Of a stretch of 64,000 bases of DNA, positions 7,867 to 16,382 are shown piece after piece. The notes under the pieces are model-generated. The model was not told where the DNA came from, made no database searches, and worked only from the letters and a program-made list of their open reading frames with translations. The first letter of the stretch is position 1. Each line of letters opens with the position of its first letter. A program made the position numbers and the translations under genes. This DNA comes from G963691885 sp963691885 (lineage in GTDB: Bacteria; Pseudomonadota; Alphaproteobacteria; UBA8366; Aestuariispiraceae). Location: assembly GCA_963691885.1 (NCBI GenBank), contig OY829843.1, positions 1,922,001 to 1,986,000 on the forward strand. The letters run 5' to 3'.

Positions 7867-9528
7867 TCAGCTTCCCGGCGCGGCATTGTGATTTTCCAGG
7901 AATTCGAGAGCCTCCCCATAGTGGACAGCGAAACCCAGGGATTCCAGTTGCACAGTTGCCAATTTTCTTGTGTTAACACCGATAACTGTAGGCCCCATAA
8001 ACATCGGGCCGCCTGAGTTGCCGGGATTGATGGCCGCATCGGTTTGAATGAACTGCACTTTTTTTCCTCCGGGCGCGTTCAGACTTGTAAGTTCTCTGAA
8101 TGAACTGACTACGCCGCGCGTAATGCTGAATTCAAGAGAGTCTGGGTGACCGATTAATTCGACTGTTGTGCCCAGAGGAATGGAGTTATCACGATAGAAC
8201 TCTACCGGCTTTCCCCTAGTCTGCGATCGAACAAGTGCAAGATCGAGGCGGATATCATGGGCAATGACTCGTCCAAAGGTTTCTTGCCCGCTAAAGAGTT
8301 TCATTTCGACAAATTCAGACCCTTCAATTACGTGGTAATTGGTAAGGATTATATCATCTCTGACAAAGAATCCGGTCCCAAGACCGCCTGATGGGTTATA
8401 CATGACGACAACGCTATCAAACCGAGGGTCGTTTTGATCCGGCGTAATCTCGTATTGTTTTTTCAAGAACGCCTGCACCGAACGGTTCTTTTCCTCCAGT
8501 ATTTCCGTTCGGATCTGGACCAGATCCGGCAAGGGTTTTGAGCTGAGATTGCCACTGGTGTATTGAGTTAGTAGATCGGCGAGACTGACCGTAAGCGGTT
8601 TATCCTCAAACGCCACAACATCCGCTTCGCTGTCGTTATTTTCAATATGCTTATCCCGGTTTGGATCTCTGCTCCGTAAGTCGTAGAGAACACCAAATGC
8701 TTCCTGCTCAAGAGCGTCAAAGTTACTCTTCACATATTGATTCCCAGTCTTATCAAGGATGTAGAAGTTTACGCTTGCTGATTTGCTCGCCAACATGGAA
8801 GAGCGCCGCAAGGCATAGTTTGAATAAACCGGAATGGTGAGGTTCATCGGGGTGGTAGCGAGCTTTTCCATCGCGCCTTTCAGGTTGTCTTCCGCTTCTG
8901 ATTGTTGGGCGATGTAAGCGATTTGCGCGATGGTCTGACCCAGGCATCCGATTCCCTGACAGTATTGGGCGCTGTTTGTTGCTGCAGAGATATTCACGGT
9001 CTGCAGTTCCATTTGAGCGATGTTCACCTTGTTTTGGGCAAGATTGTATTCAGGGTTTGGTTCAGTTCTTTCACCGCTCTGAAAGGTCGATTCGATGCGC
9101 TCCATTCTGGTGATTTCCCTGGCGGTCTTCGCGGCTGCGACATCGACAAGGATTACAATGTCTGAGCCATCTGTCGACTGAGTGGACAGCGCCTCGTCTA
9201 GAGAACCTTCAACGATGTTAAACGGCAGGTCATTTTCGATTGAAATCGGGAACTCTATTTGCCCACCGTCACGCAGGGACCGGCTGGTTATATTGATCGC
9301 TGAAACCGAAACATCCGGGAGTTCGCTCAGAATGAACCCGTCTTCCTGCGCCTTCAGAACGGCGGCGAGTTTAGTAGGGAACCCGGTTTTGCCAGACTCT
9401 ATGATCGCCGCCTGATAGTAGCTTCTGCCCATATCCGCCCGATTTTCATCGCTAAGGGAGTCGGTGTAGCGGGACGCGACTGTCTTGAGATTTGACATGT
9501 TCAGACCAACAAGTTTGCTCTTGAACAC
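7867..9528 (-). CDS. trypsin-like serine protease (S1/HtrA type), possibly the 3' part of a split gene
   Basis: The C-terminal third is a chymotrypsin-fold protease domain with a full triad: His399 in TNYHVI, Asp429 in RLDLALV and Ser505 in GNSGGPM, counting from the GTG at 9528. There is no PDZ domain. The preceding 370 residues are unrecognised, with a helical stretch and a cysteine pair (YCQGIGCLG). There is no signal peptide and no convincing start. The GTG at 9528 is preceded only by GAGAGA, and the ATG ending at 9498 has no binding site. The frame is open upstream to the TGA that ends the lipoprotein at 9547. It may have been made as one lipid-anchored polypeptide with that lipoprotein. 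Confidence 0.75.
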   Translation of the reverse strand: MFKSKLVGLNMSNLKTVASRYTDSLSDENRADMGRSYYQAAIIESGKTGFPTKLAAVLKAQEDGFILSELPDVSVSAINITSRSLRDGGQIEFPISIENDLPFNIVEGSLDEALSTQSTDGSDIVILVDVAAAKTAREITRMERIESTFQSGERTEPNPEYNLAQNKVNIAQMELQTVNISAATNSAQYCQGIGCLGQTIAQIAYIAQQSEAEDNLKGAMEKLATTPMNLTIPVYSNYALRRSSMLASKSASVNFYILDKTGNQYVKSNFDALEQEAFGVLYDLRSRDPNRDKHIENNDSEADVVAFEDKPLTVSLADLLTQYTSGNLSSKPLPDLVQIRTEILEEKNRSVQAFLKKQYEITPDQNDPRFDSVVVMYNPSGGLGTGFFVRDDIILTNYHVIEGSEFVEMKLFSGQETFGRVIAHDIRLDLALVRSQTRGKPVEFYRDNSIPLGTTVELIGHPDSLEFSITRGVVSSFRELTSLNAPGGKKVQFIQTDAAINPGNSGGPMFMGPTVIGVNTRKLATVQLESLGFAVHYGEALEFLENHNAAPGS

Positions 9529-9546
9529 TCTCTCATTTTCGCGGAT

Positions 9547-10113
9547 TCACTCGCTGAACGTATTTCCCATAGGATAGACGTCAAAGAAACTGGGTTCACT
9601 CAACAGATCGTAATCCGCGAAGGCAGCAGCCGCATTTTCAGTGATCCGCGCTTGAACCTCGCCCCGCAGTGTCCTGAGCTTGGAAACCGTCTCGGGTAGA
9701 AATGCTTTTTCGTTGAAAACGCTGAATCGATCAAAATGCGTCAGGATGGATCCTGCTTCTTTGATGTCCTGATCAAGGCTTGACCAGCCCTCCCGGGTCA
9801 GGTTTTGACTTATCCAGGATTCCATGGTTTCGAGGCTGCTTTTGACTTCGGCTTCTTTCGGGCCATAGATCGAGGTTGTGAGTTTGACGACAAGAGGTTT
9901 GAAGTCATCACCCAGAACCCCGTTGTCGTTTGAGAAAAATTCCCTTTGTTTGGCGAGCACCTGGTCGGCGCCTTCATAGTCCCCTTCTTCAATCAGAGAA
10001 GCCATGTGATCTTCGGGGGTGAAGAAAACACTATAGGTTACGCCTGTTGAGCCTGTGGTTTGGCAGGCAATCAGCAATACTGATACGCAAAGGGCTAAAA
10101 TTTTCTTGGACAT
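9547..10113 (-). CDS. lipoprotein in frame with the downstream serine protease
   Basis: A 188-residue protein with lipobox LIAC (cysteine at about residue 17) and a mostly helical mature part. The segment MASLIEEGDYEGADQVL near residue 37 resembles a tetratricopeptide-like helix. No named family is recognised. The stop codon TGA (9549-9547) is followed in the same frame by six sense codons (I R E N E R) and then the GTG assigned to the protease, with no other stop. The lipoprotein may therefore be the N-terminal part of a lipid-anchored protease separated by a nonsense mutation, a sequencing error or a readthrough codon. As a separate gene it would still be translated normally. Confidence 0.65.
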   Translation of the reverse strand: MSKKILALCVSVLLIACQTTGSTGVTYSVFFTPEDHMASLIEEGDYEGADQVLAKQREFFSNDNGVLGDDFKPLVVKLTTSIYGPKEAEVKSSLETMESWISQNLTREGWSSLDQDIKEAGSILTHFDRFSVFNEKAFLPETVSKLRTLRGEVQARITENAAAAFADYDLLSEPSFFDVYPMGNTFSE

Positions 10114-10543
10114 TATTCCACACCAGATTAAGGGATATTGCGATGGAATATAGACATAAAGAATTAAAAACCAAATTTATACACCATAAATAGCGATAAT
10201 TTTACATTTTTGGTGCATGTTATGGATTCTAGAATACCAGTTTGCGGGAACTATTACCGTTTCTCGCACTGGCGAAGGCCTGCTTGGCATCATCGAATTT
10301 CGTGGAGATTTAAGGACTGGCGGAAACACACGTGCATTCCGGTCCGCATTGATTTCTTGCAACACACGGTGAGTAAACGATTGACGATACCGTGTCGCTA
10401 TAGCAGGCGGGGTGATGCTGTTCAGTGCGAAAACATGCGTGATGTTTTTGTGATTTGAGAGCGGATAGTTCCTTGACGGAGACAAAATCCGAACACGGTA
10501 CCATGCGCTCAAGTAGGCCTATGGCCGGTAGCGCAAAAGGAAA
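10114..10543. other. intergenic stretch without a recognisable gene
   Basis: About 430 bases separate the lipoprotein from tRNA-Leu. The first 100 bases are AT-rich, as expected for the promoter region of the lipoprotein-protease-TraT group. Short frames exist on both strands, but none has a ribosome binding site or recognisable motif, and one runs into the tRNA. I see no RNA gene other than the tRNA. Confidence 0.5.
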
Positions 10544-10560
10544 TGGTGCCCCCGGGGAGA
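10542..10560 (-). repeat. 19-bp repeat, copy 1: 3' end of tRNA-Leu (candidate attachment site)
   Basis: TCTCCCCGGGGGCACCATT on the minus strand covers the tRNA 3' end plus two flanking bases and is identical to 62621-62639 in the same orientation. tRNA 3' ends are the usual targets of tyrosine recombinases. Confidence 0.7.
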
Positions 10561-10628
10561 CTCGAACTCCCACTTCCGAAGAAACCTGATTTTGAGTCAG
10601 GCGCGTCTACCAGTTCCGCCACAGGGGC
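10544..10628 (-). tRNA. tRNA-Leu (anticodon CAA)
   Basis: An 85-base tRNA with encoded CCA. The acceptor arms GCCCCTG and CGGGGGC pair over 7 bp. The anticodon arm CCTGA-CTCAAAA-TCAGG places CAA at the anticodon, reading UUG. A class II variable arm (TTTCTTCGGAAG region) and T-loop GTTCGAG are present. Its last 15 structural bases, the CCA and two further Ts are repeated exactly at 62621-62639 next to an integrase remnant. Confidence 0.96.
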
Positions 10629-10758
10629 CCTGTGCACCAGAAAATGTCTGGCCGGATGCCTTTAGATAACGATGCTTTTGACCGCGGTCAATCATAGAGC
10701 GCGGCAGGCGGGACGCAAATCCCGCTCTGACACTGCCTCTTTTATTTTCGCGTGAAAA

Positions 10759-11997
10759 TCATGCGGCGCTGGCCCGCATGCCGTCGATGACGCGGGCCAG
10801 TCGGGCAATCCCCTCCGGGATCCGGTCTTCCGGCGTGTTGGTGAAGTTGAGGCGCAGATGACTGTCCGAGGGTTCCATCGCATAGAAAACTTCGCCAGGC
10901 ACAATGGCGACCCCTGTCTCTGCCGCCGCCCAGGTGAGCGCGCGGGCCGACAGGCCTGGCGGCAGGGTTACCCAGATGAACATGCCGCCTTCGGGCTTTG
11001 TCCAGGTGATTTCCGCTGGCATTTGCCGGGCCAGCTCATCTAGCATGATGTCCCTGCGCCTTCCATAGAGGGTACAGGCGCGCTCGGTCGTCTCCGCCTC
11101 AACACCTGTTTCGATCAGATAGGCGGCTGCCAGTTGGTTTACCGGCGAGGTGCATAAATCCATACCCTGTTTGGCAACTGTCATCGCATCGACCAATCGG
11201 GCGGGGGCAACCATGAACCCGACCCGCAGAGCAGGGGCGAGTGTCTTGGAAACGGTTCCCAGATAGATCGTCTGGCCGTCATAGGGCTGCGAGGGATCGG
11301 CATCCGGATTGCCGGAAAGGGAAAGCAGGCTCTTCTGACGCTCGCCGTCATATTGCAATTCGCCATAGGGGTTGTCTTCCAGCAGGTAGACCCCGCTCTC
11401 TTTTGCCGCAGCGACCAAGGCTTCTCGATGGGCGAGGTCCAGGCTCTCCCCTGTCGGGTTGCGGAAGTTTGGCAGGCAATACGCGAATTTTGGCTTTGGT
11501 GCAGTGTTTTCACCGGAATTTACCGCCGTCGCGGATTTCCCGAAGCGTGGTCGGTTGCCGGACCAGTCGATCGGGATGATGCGCGGACGGGTGGGACGCC
11601 AGGCGTCCAGGGCGCCCATGAAGGTTGGTTCATCAATGGCAATCGGATCGCCTGCATTGATCAGGGCCTGCCCCACCATGCCGAGCCCCTGCAGGCTGCC
11701 GGTTGTAATCAGGACATTGTCCGGGTGGATGGGCGTCTCCGGGGTGCTGAGCCGTCTGGCGATCAGATCACGAAGCCTGTCAGAACCGGCCGTTGCCCCG
11801 TATTGCAGGCTTTCAACAGGGTTCTGGCGAATGACATGGGCATAGGCATCCGCCACCGCTTCGACCGGGAAAATCTCTGGTGCCGGAAGACCGCCGGCGA
11901 GCGAAATCACCCCCGGGCGTCCAGCCATTTCCAACAGCGTTCTGGTCGCTGTGTTAGAGGTTCCATACCAATCGGCCAAATCCTGTTGCTGGTCCAT
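10759..11997 (-). CDS. PLP-dependent class I/II aminotransferase (2-aminoadipate transaminase type)
   Basis: A 412-residue fold-type I aminotransferase. It has PGVISLAGGLPAPEIFP at the N-terminus, the substrate/PLP region YCLPNFRNPTGE near residue 175, and the Schiff-base lysine in the motif YLGTVSKTLAPALRVGFM near residue 250. This pattern is typical of stand-alone MocR-like or LysN/ARO8-type enzymes acting on aromatic, branched or 2-aminoadipate substrates. An ATG at 12006 lies directly on AAGGA. The ATG at 11997 has that AAGGA 9 bases upstream and is preferred. It is transcribed divergently from an Lrp-type regulator that probably controls it. Confidence 0.88.
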   Translation of the reverse strand: MDQQQDLADWYGTSNTATRTLLEMAGRPGVISLAGGLPAPEIFPVEAVADAYAHVIRQNPVESLQYGATAGSDRLRDLIARRLSTPETPIHPDNVLITTGSLQGLGMVGQALINAGDPIAIDEPTFMGALDAWRPTRPRIIPIDWSGNRPRFGKSATAVNSGENTAPKPKFAYCLPNFRNPTGESLDLAHREALVAAAKESGVYLLEDNPYGELQYDGERQKSLLSLSGNPDADPSQPYDGQTIYLGTVSKTLAPALRVGFMVAPARLVDAMTVAKQGMDLCTSPVNQLAAAYLIETGVEAETTERACTLYGRRRDIMLDELARQMPAEITWTKPEGGMFIWVTLPPGLSARALTWAAAETGVAIVPGEVFYAMEPSDSHLRLNFTNTPEDRIPEGIARLARVIDGMRASAA

Positions 11998-12033
11998 CGC
12001 CTGCATTCCTTACATCAAAAATTGAAAGCCCCG

Positions 12034-12097
12034 ATCATGATGCGAGCATGATTATCATCACGAAGGGCAAATGAAGAGCATAGATTATCACGATGCT
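12034..12097. promoter_or_regulatory. two dyads between the aminotransferase and Lrp-type gene, candidate operators
   Basis: The divergent spacer holds ATCATG-N7-CATGAT (12034-12052) and AGCAT-N11-ATGCT (12077-12097), both perfect inverted repeats in AT-rich sequence. Lrp/AsnC regulators often bind such sites to control themselves and the facing gene. The assignment is positional inference. Confidence 0.4.
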
Positions 12098-12169
12098 ATG
12101 GAATTTTTTATGCAAAGATTCTGTAAAACCGAGTATAAGAGGATGAATAATGCTAGATAGGTTTTATTC

Positions 12170-12731
12170 ATGGATAAAAATGGCGTCGAACTGGATGAAT
12201 TTGATTTGAAAATCCTCTCCGTCTTGCAGGAGGATGCATCCCTTTCCACCCAGGAGGTTGCTGACCGTGTCGGGTTGAGCCAGTCGCCTTGCTGGCGGCG
12301 GATCCGGCGGTTGGAAGAGGATGGAATCATTCGTGGGCGTACCGCGATTGTCGATCGTCAGTCCCTGGGGTTTGTTCTGCAATTTTTTGTTCAGGTTAAA
12401 CTGCGACCTCCAACACCGACCACGCTGGCCGCGTTGGAAAGTGAGGTTCAGAAAATATCCCGCGTTCAGGAATGCTATAAGGTGTTTGGCGAGGGCGATT
12501 TTCTGTAAAATAATTGCCCGTTCCATCGAGGATTATGAAACCCATGTCTATAGCAGGATTGCGCGGATACCCGGGATCTGGGACCTGACGACGGTGATGG
12601 TGATGACAGAGGTGAAGTCCAGCGCGATCGTGCCGGTTGGGCCTGGTCAAGCTGGTCTGCGAGAAACTATTCCGTTGGCGCGCTCGGACGATGGGGTGCC
12701 CCCATATATTCCTCGGATTGCATCTCCATAA
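12170..12731 (+). pseudogene. Lrp/AsnC-family transcriptional regulator, frameshifted
   Basis: The first frame (12170-12508) encodes the HTH (LDEFDLKILSVLQEDA, TQEVADRVGLSQSPCWRRI) and the start of the RAM domain, reaching VQECYKVFGEGDFL before TAA at 12506. The rest of the RAM domain (KIIARSIEDYETHVYSRI, then TTVMVMTEVKSSAIVPV) continues at once in another frame. Restoring one G and one A (CTGGTAAAAATAATT instead of the observed sequence at 12503-12515) would give an uninterrupted LVKII. The site does not resemble a known programmed frameshift. The second frame runs on to 12731 and overlaps the convergent zapE 3' end. It is either a real pseudogene or a sequencing error. Confidence 0.8.
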
Positions 12732-13806
12732 GGCGGGATGTGGTGCGTTCGAATTCAAACGCATGGGCGCCCTCACGATAGAGATCATGGGGTGAGGCGT
12801 CGGCGGCCATAACCAGATTGACCTTATGCTCATAGAGCGCGTCGATCAGCGTCATAAAGCGCTTTGCTTCGTTTCGCTTGCTTTCCGGCAATTTTGGAAC
12901 GCCATCCAGCAGGACCGTGTGAAAATGTCTGGCGACCGCAATAAAATCCTCGGCACCTCTCGGCTGTTCGCATAATTCATGGAAGGTAAACCAGCCAACA
13001 CCGCGGGCCGCCTTTGTGACGGGTATTTTGCGACCCCGCACGCTTATCTCCTCCGGACCAGCGGTTGCCCCGTCAATGAGTGAGGCAAAGGCCGATTCCA
13101 GTTGCCGCGTTGCAGCCGGGCCCAAAGGGGCGTGATAGATCTTGATGCTTTTCAGCCGGATCAGCCGGTAATCTGTTTCAGAGGCCAGATGCAGGATATC
13201 GAGGCGCTCCTTCATCAGCGCAATGAAGGGCAGGAAGCCGGCCCTTTGCAGGCCATCTTTATAGAGATCGTCTGGCGCCCAGTTGGATGTCGCGACAACG
13301 ACGACGCCATTCTCAAACAAGGCAGAAAACAAACGACCCAGGATCATCGCGTCCGCAATATCGGTTACATGAAACTCGTCAAAACAGAGCAGGGTGACCT
13401 GTTCGGACAGGGTGCTGGCTATTTTTGGAAGAGGGTCCTGTTCCTTTTTTGACCGGTTCCCCTGTTCCTGGCGCCAGGCGTGAACCTTGTCATGGATCTC
13501 GATCATGAATTCATGGAAATGAACGCGTCGTTTCAGCGCGACTGGCGCAGTGTCATAAAACATGTCCATCAACATGCTCTTTCCGCGCCCAACCCCACCA
13601 AACAGGTAAAGGCCCTGCGGCGGATTGACCTTGCGTCGGGTCAGACCGAGACGTTCTTTCCAGTCGCCGGGCGCTTTTGGATTGTACCGGGCGAGCGCGT
13701 GATGGAGGCTGTGCAGCTTCTCGGCAGCGAGTTCCTGAACAGGATCCGGTTGCAGTTCGCCCGCTGCCTGCATGCGGCGATATGTGAAAAGTGGACCTTC
13801 ACTCAT
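12667..13806 (-). CDS. zapE: cell division protein ZapE (AFG1-like ATPase)
   Basis: A 379-residue AAA-like ATPase. Walker A is GGVGRGKSMLMDMFYD near residue 69, and Walker B is LLCFDEFHVTDIADA near 140. Family landmarks FHEFM, TSNWAPDDLYKDGLQR and FLPFI follow. ZapE associates with the Z-ring, and its eukaryotic homologue AFG1/LACE1 is mitochondrial. In many alphaproteobacteria zapE directly precedes mdh. Here it lies about 5.6 kb away on the opposite strand, with coq7, dsbB, dedA, an IS and other genes between. The 3' end overlaps the frameshifted Lrp frame. Confidence 0.92.
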   Translation of the reverse strand: MSEGPLFTYRRMQAAGELQPDPVQELAAEKLHSLHHALARYNPKAPGDWKERLGLTRRKVNPPQGLYLFGGVGRGKSMLMDMFYDTAPVALKRRVHFHEFMIEIHDKVHAWRQEQGNRSKKEQDPLPKIASTLSEQVTLLCFDEFHVTDIADAMILGRLFSALFENGVVVVATSNWAPDDLYKDGLQRAGFLPFIALMKERLDILHLASETDYRLIRLKSIKIYHAPLGPAATRQLESAFASLIDGATAGPEEISVRGRKIPVTKAARGVGWFTFHELCEQPRGAEDFIAVARHFHTVLLDGVPKLPESKRNEAKRFMTLIDALYEHKVNLVMAADASPHDLYREGAHAFEFERTTSRLMEMQSEEYMGAPHRPSAPTE

Positions 13807-13823
13807 AAATGTCGGTCTACACC

Positions 13824-14495
13824 CTAAAACCGATAGAGAAAAGTCAATGTCACATCATTTATTGTGAAGTCTTCAGCCTTGAAGGATTCGCCGCCGCTCA
13901 ACGTCCCGCTATCGACCTCGCCCAGGTTCAGGTAGCGATAACCCAGATCGATACCGACGGACTCTGTCACATTATACGTGACACCGGCCATGATGCCGAC
14001 CGCCAGATCATTCGTGGTGTTCTCGGTGTTCGTGATGGGGGTCAGAAACGGATTGCGTTCGACATCTGTCATGTTGCTGGACAACCCGACCGACCCCCCC
14101 AGATAGGGGACCCAATCGGGACCGAACTGACGAATTTCCCAGGCGAGATTTACCAAAGCGCTTAAGGAAGAGGTGTTGTTCTCGTATCCAACGGCGGGGA
14201 CACTGGCATCCCTTGCATCAAAGTCGAAGCGGAACCTGTATGTCACCTCCCCTTCAATTCGGAGGGGCAAGTCTGCGAATTGATATCCGACAACCCCGCC
14301 GGAGCCTGCAACCTGATCGGTGTCGTTGTTAACCGTAAACGCTGTCATTCCCTGGCTGGAAATCGTGTCCATGGTTCCATAACCACCGGTGCCACGCAGA
14401 CCGATATAGGGCCCACCGGTATCTGCTGAGGCCATAGCAGAAGTGGTTACCCCGATGAGCAAAAGTGCCGAAAAGATCGGACCAGACCGTTTCAT
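13824..14495 (-). CDS. outer-membrane beta-barrel protein
   Basis: A 223-residue protein with a signal peptide (LLLIGVTTSAMASA). The mature chain of alternating hydrophobic strands begins GGPYIGLRGTGGYG and ends in phenylalanine (VTLTFLYRF), the usual OMP C-terminal signature. Repeated motifs such as GVVGYQFADLPLRIEGEVTYR, given by position at about 68-88, and GVTYNVTESVGIDLGYRYLNLG near 175-196 are typical of eight-stranded OmpA/Omp25-like barrels. It may be a porin-like or structural barrel. Substrate unknown. Confidence 0.8.
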   Translation of the reverse strand: MKRSGPIFSALLLIGVTTSAMASADTGGPYIGLRGTGGYGTMDTISSQGMTAFTVNNDTDQVAGSGGVVGYQFADLPLRIEGEVTYRFRFDFDARDASVPAVGYENNTSSLSALVNLAWEIRQFGPDWVPYLGGSVGLSSNMTDVERNPFLTPITNTENTTNDLAVGIMAGVTYNVTESVGIDLGYRYLNLGEVDSGTLSGGESFKAEDFTINDVTLTFLYRF

Positions 14496-14773
14496 TTAAT
14501 TTCCCCACAGCTTGACAGGTTAAACCACCCCTATATCCCCATTTTTGGTGTGGTTCTGTCCGCCGTTGCGCAGGATACTGCCAAGTTTGCCGCTATATTT
14601 CAATTAATGATATCTAATATTAAGGCTAACCCGAAGCATTGGCCGAGTTTGAAGAATTCGTGACACTTTGATGCAGTGCTGTTCCACCCCTTGTTTGCGA
14701 ATCAGGAATCCGTTTACACTCGAGCTAACCTTGGCAAGGTGTCTCGCTCGATTGGAACGAGGAAGCCATAACA

Positions 14774-15334
14774 GTGTATGCAGAGTTGGACAGTCGTCCG
14801 TCGCTTGTGCTGAACGCCGATTTCAGGCCGCTCAGCTATTTCCCTTTGTCCGTCTGGCCATGGCAGGAAACAGTGAAAGCCGTCATCGGAAAACGCGTTT
14901 CCGTATTGTCGGAATATGATATCGCCGTGCGCAGTCCGACATTTGAGATGCCGCTGCCCAGCGTCATCGCATTGCGGGACTATATAAAGCCCGCCCGCCG
15001 ACCTGCCTTTACCCGGTTCAATGTTTTTCTGCGGGATCGTTTGATCTGTCAGTATTGTGGTGAAGGGTTTCCTGCGCCTGAATTGACATTTGATCATGTG
15101 GTGCCACGCAGCCAGGGGGGCAGAACAACCTGGGAGAATGTTGTAACCGCCTGTTCGCCCTGCAACCTTCGTAAGGGTGGGCGCACGCCAAAACAGGCGC
15201 ATATGCCGCTAAGGCGTGAACCGGCGCAACCAGACACGTATGAACTCCAGGAAAACGGCCGGTCTTTCCCGCCGAATTTTCTGCATGAGAGCTGGCGTGA
15301 TTATCTCTATTGGGACACCGTGCTGGAGAAGTAG
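14774..15334 (+). CDS. HNH endonuclease family protein
   Basis: A 186-residue protein with the HNH core LTFDHVVPRSQGG followed by TWENVVTACSPCN. The zinc-binding pairs CQYC and CSPC flank it at about residues 90-135. The N-terminal segment SRPSLVLNADFRPLSYFPLSVWPWQ is characteristic of a widespread bacterial HNH family of unknown physiological role, often annotated simply as HNH endonuclease. Translation starts at GTG with AGGAAG 8 bases upstream. The last 28 bases overlap the 3' end of a convergent gene. There is no methyltransferase nearby, so it is not an obvious restriction enzyme. Confidence 0.88.
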   Translation: MYAELDSRPSLVLNADFRPLSYFPLSVWPWQETVKAVIGKRVSVLSEYDIAVRSPTFEMPLPSVIALRDYIKPARRPAFTRFNVFLRDRLICQYCGEGFPAPELTFDHVVPRSQGGRTTWENVVTACSPCNLRKGGRTPKQAHMPLRREPAQPDTYELQENGRSFPPNFLHESWRDYLYWDTVLEK

Positions 15335-15699
15335 AGACGGGTATCGTGAGAACCGTCGTGATCTTCGCCAAGGGATCTCAGTACCCGTTCAGCGTCTTTT
15401 ATCGCGCGGGTTCTGAGCTGTCTTGATGTGTCTTCGGTGGTGAAGATTATCTGACGCTTCCAGTGTGAAATCACATCGTAGACATCGATCCGATCCTGGA
15501 GAAGCGCCTCGACGCGTTCAGCGGCTGCGATCAAAACCTGTCGGGCTTGATCAACCGATGGTTCGGGCAAGTCGGCGGCAAGATCCGCCAGCGCCGCAAG
15601 GCAGAGCTGTATTACCTGAAAATCTGTAAGATCGTGCTGGTGGTTTGCCAGAAACAGGAACCGGTCCTGAAAATGCTGCTGTGGTGATTTTTTGGACAT
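15307..15699 (-). CDS. helical protein of unknown function
   Basis: A 130-residue hydrophilic, mainly helical protein that I do not recognise. It has a repeated L..L..L pattern (LCLAALADLAADL) and charged helices (ERVEALLQDRIDVYDVISHWKRQ). No signal peptide or membrane segment. Codon use resembles neighbouring genes. It is convergent with the HNH gene and lies just downstream, in transcription order, of the IS630 element. Without the IS it would follow coq7 on the same strand, so it may once have been the last gene of the dedA-dsbB-coq7 unit (inference). Confidence 0.55.
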   Translation of the reverse strand: MSKKSPQQHFQDRFLFLANHQHDLTDFQVIQLCLAALADLAADLPEPSVDQARQVLIAAAERVEALLQDRIDVYDVISHWKRQIIFTTEDTSRQLRTRAIKDAERVLRSLGEDHDGSHDTRLYFSSTVSQ

Positions 15700-15805
15700 G
15701 TCTGCTCACCCAACGATTCAATAAGAAACCGATAGTGAGCCATCAGATCATGATTCAGAAAGTTCGCCTATAGGAATTGGAACCGGACGTTAGAGTTGTT
15801 TTCAT

Positions 15806-16381
15806 TTAATCGTACGCATAGTTAGCGCCTGCGAAGAAGTTCCAGCACTCCGTTTCGGTGAAGAGATCGCATATTGACCCTGTTGCGTTTGTAAGGTCAT
15901 CGAATGTTCTGGCCTCGGCCTTTCTGAGATGGGCTTTTAATTTTGAGAAGGCTTGTTCGATTGGGTTCAGGTCTGGCGAATAGGGTGGCAGGAACAGGAA
16001 CCATGCACCGATGTCGTGCAAGGTTTCAGCGGCACGGTCACTTTTATGGGCGGCGAGATTATCGAGGATAACGACATCGCCTCGGCTCAGCGTTGGGGCG
16101 AGCTGTGTCTCGACATAGGTCTCAAAGGCGACCTTGGTCATGGGGGCGTTGAGGATCCATGGTGCGGTGAGGCCGCCGCAGCGCAATCCCGCGATAAAGG
16201 TTTGCGTGCGCCAATGACCGAACGGCGTATGCATGACAAGGCGTTGGCCTTTGGGCGCGCGGCCTCTAAGCCGGGTCATCTTGGTTGTGGTCGCCGTTTC
16301 ATCAATAAAAACAAGCCGATGTGGGTCGAGCCGCATGAGAGGTTGTCGCCGGATGATCCAGTGATGACGCGCGCGGCGCAC
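15806..16381 (-). CDS. IS630 transposase, catalytic (DDE) part
   Basis: This frame carries the catalytic core: FIDETATTTKMTRLRG with the first Asp, VVILDNLAAHKSDRA with the second Asp, and YSPDLNPIEQAFSKLK with the Glu. It would be made as a fusion with the upstream N-terminal frame. The join is at the run of eight As (minus strand) near 16417-16424, where a shift gives KKTLRAREQERAD leading into this frame. The nominal start at 16381 is therefore probably not used. Confidence 0.88.
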   Translation of the reverse strand: MRRARHHWIIRRQPLMRLDPHRLVFIDETATTTKMTRLRGRAPKGQRLVMHTPFGHWRTQTFIAGLRCGGLTAPWILNAPMTKVAFETYVETQLAPTLSRGDVVILDNLAAHKSDRAAETLHDIGAWFLFLPPYSPDLNPIEQAFSKLKAHLRKAEARTFDDLTNATGSICDLFTETECWNFFAGANYAYD

Positions 16382-16382
16382 A

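Noticed and set aside
10177..10573. short minus-strand frames around the tRNA-Leu gene
   Set aside because: They overlap the tRNA and lack ribosome binding sites or known motifs.
12500..12515. programmed frameshift in the Lrp gene
   Set aside because: There is no prfB-like slippery codon or upstream Shine-Dalgarno stimulator, and the shift would drop a conserved residue. Base loss is simpler.
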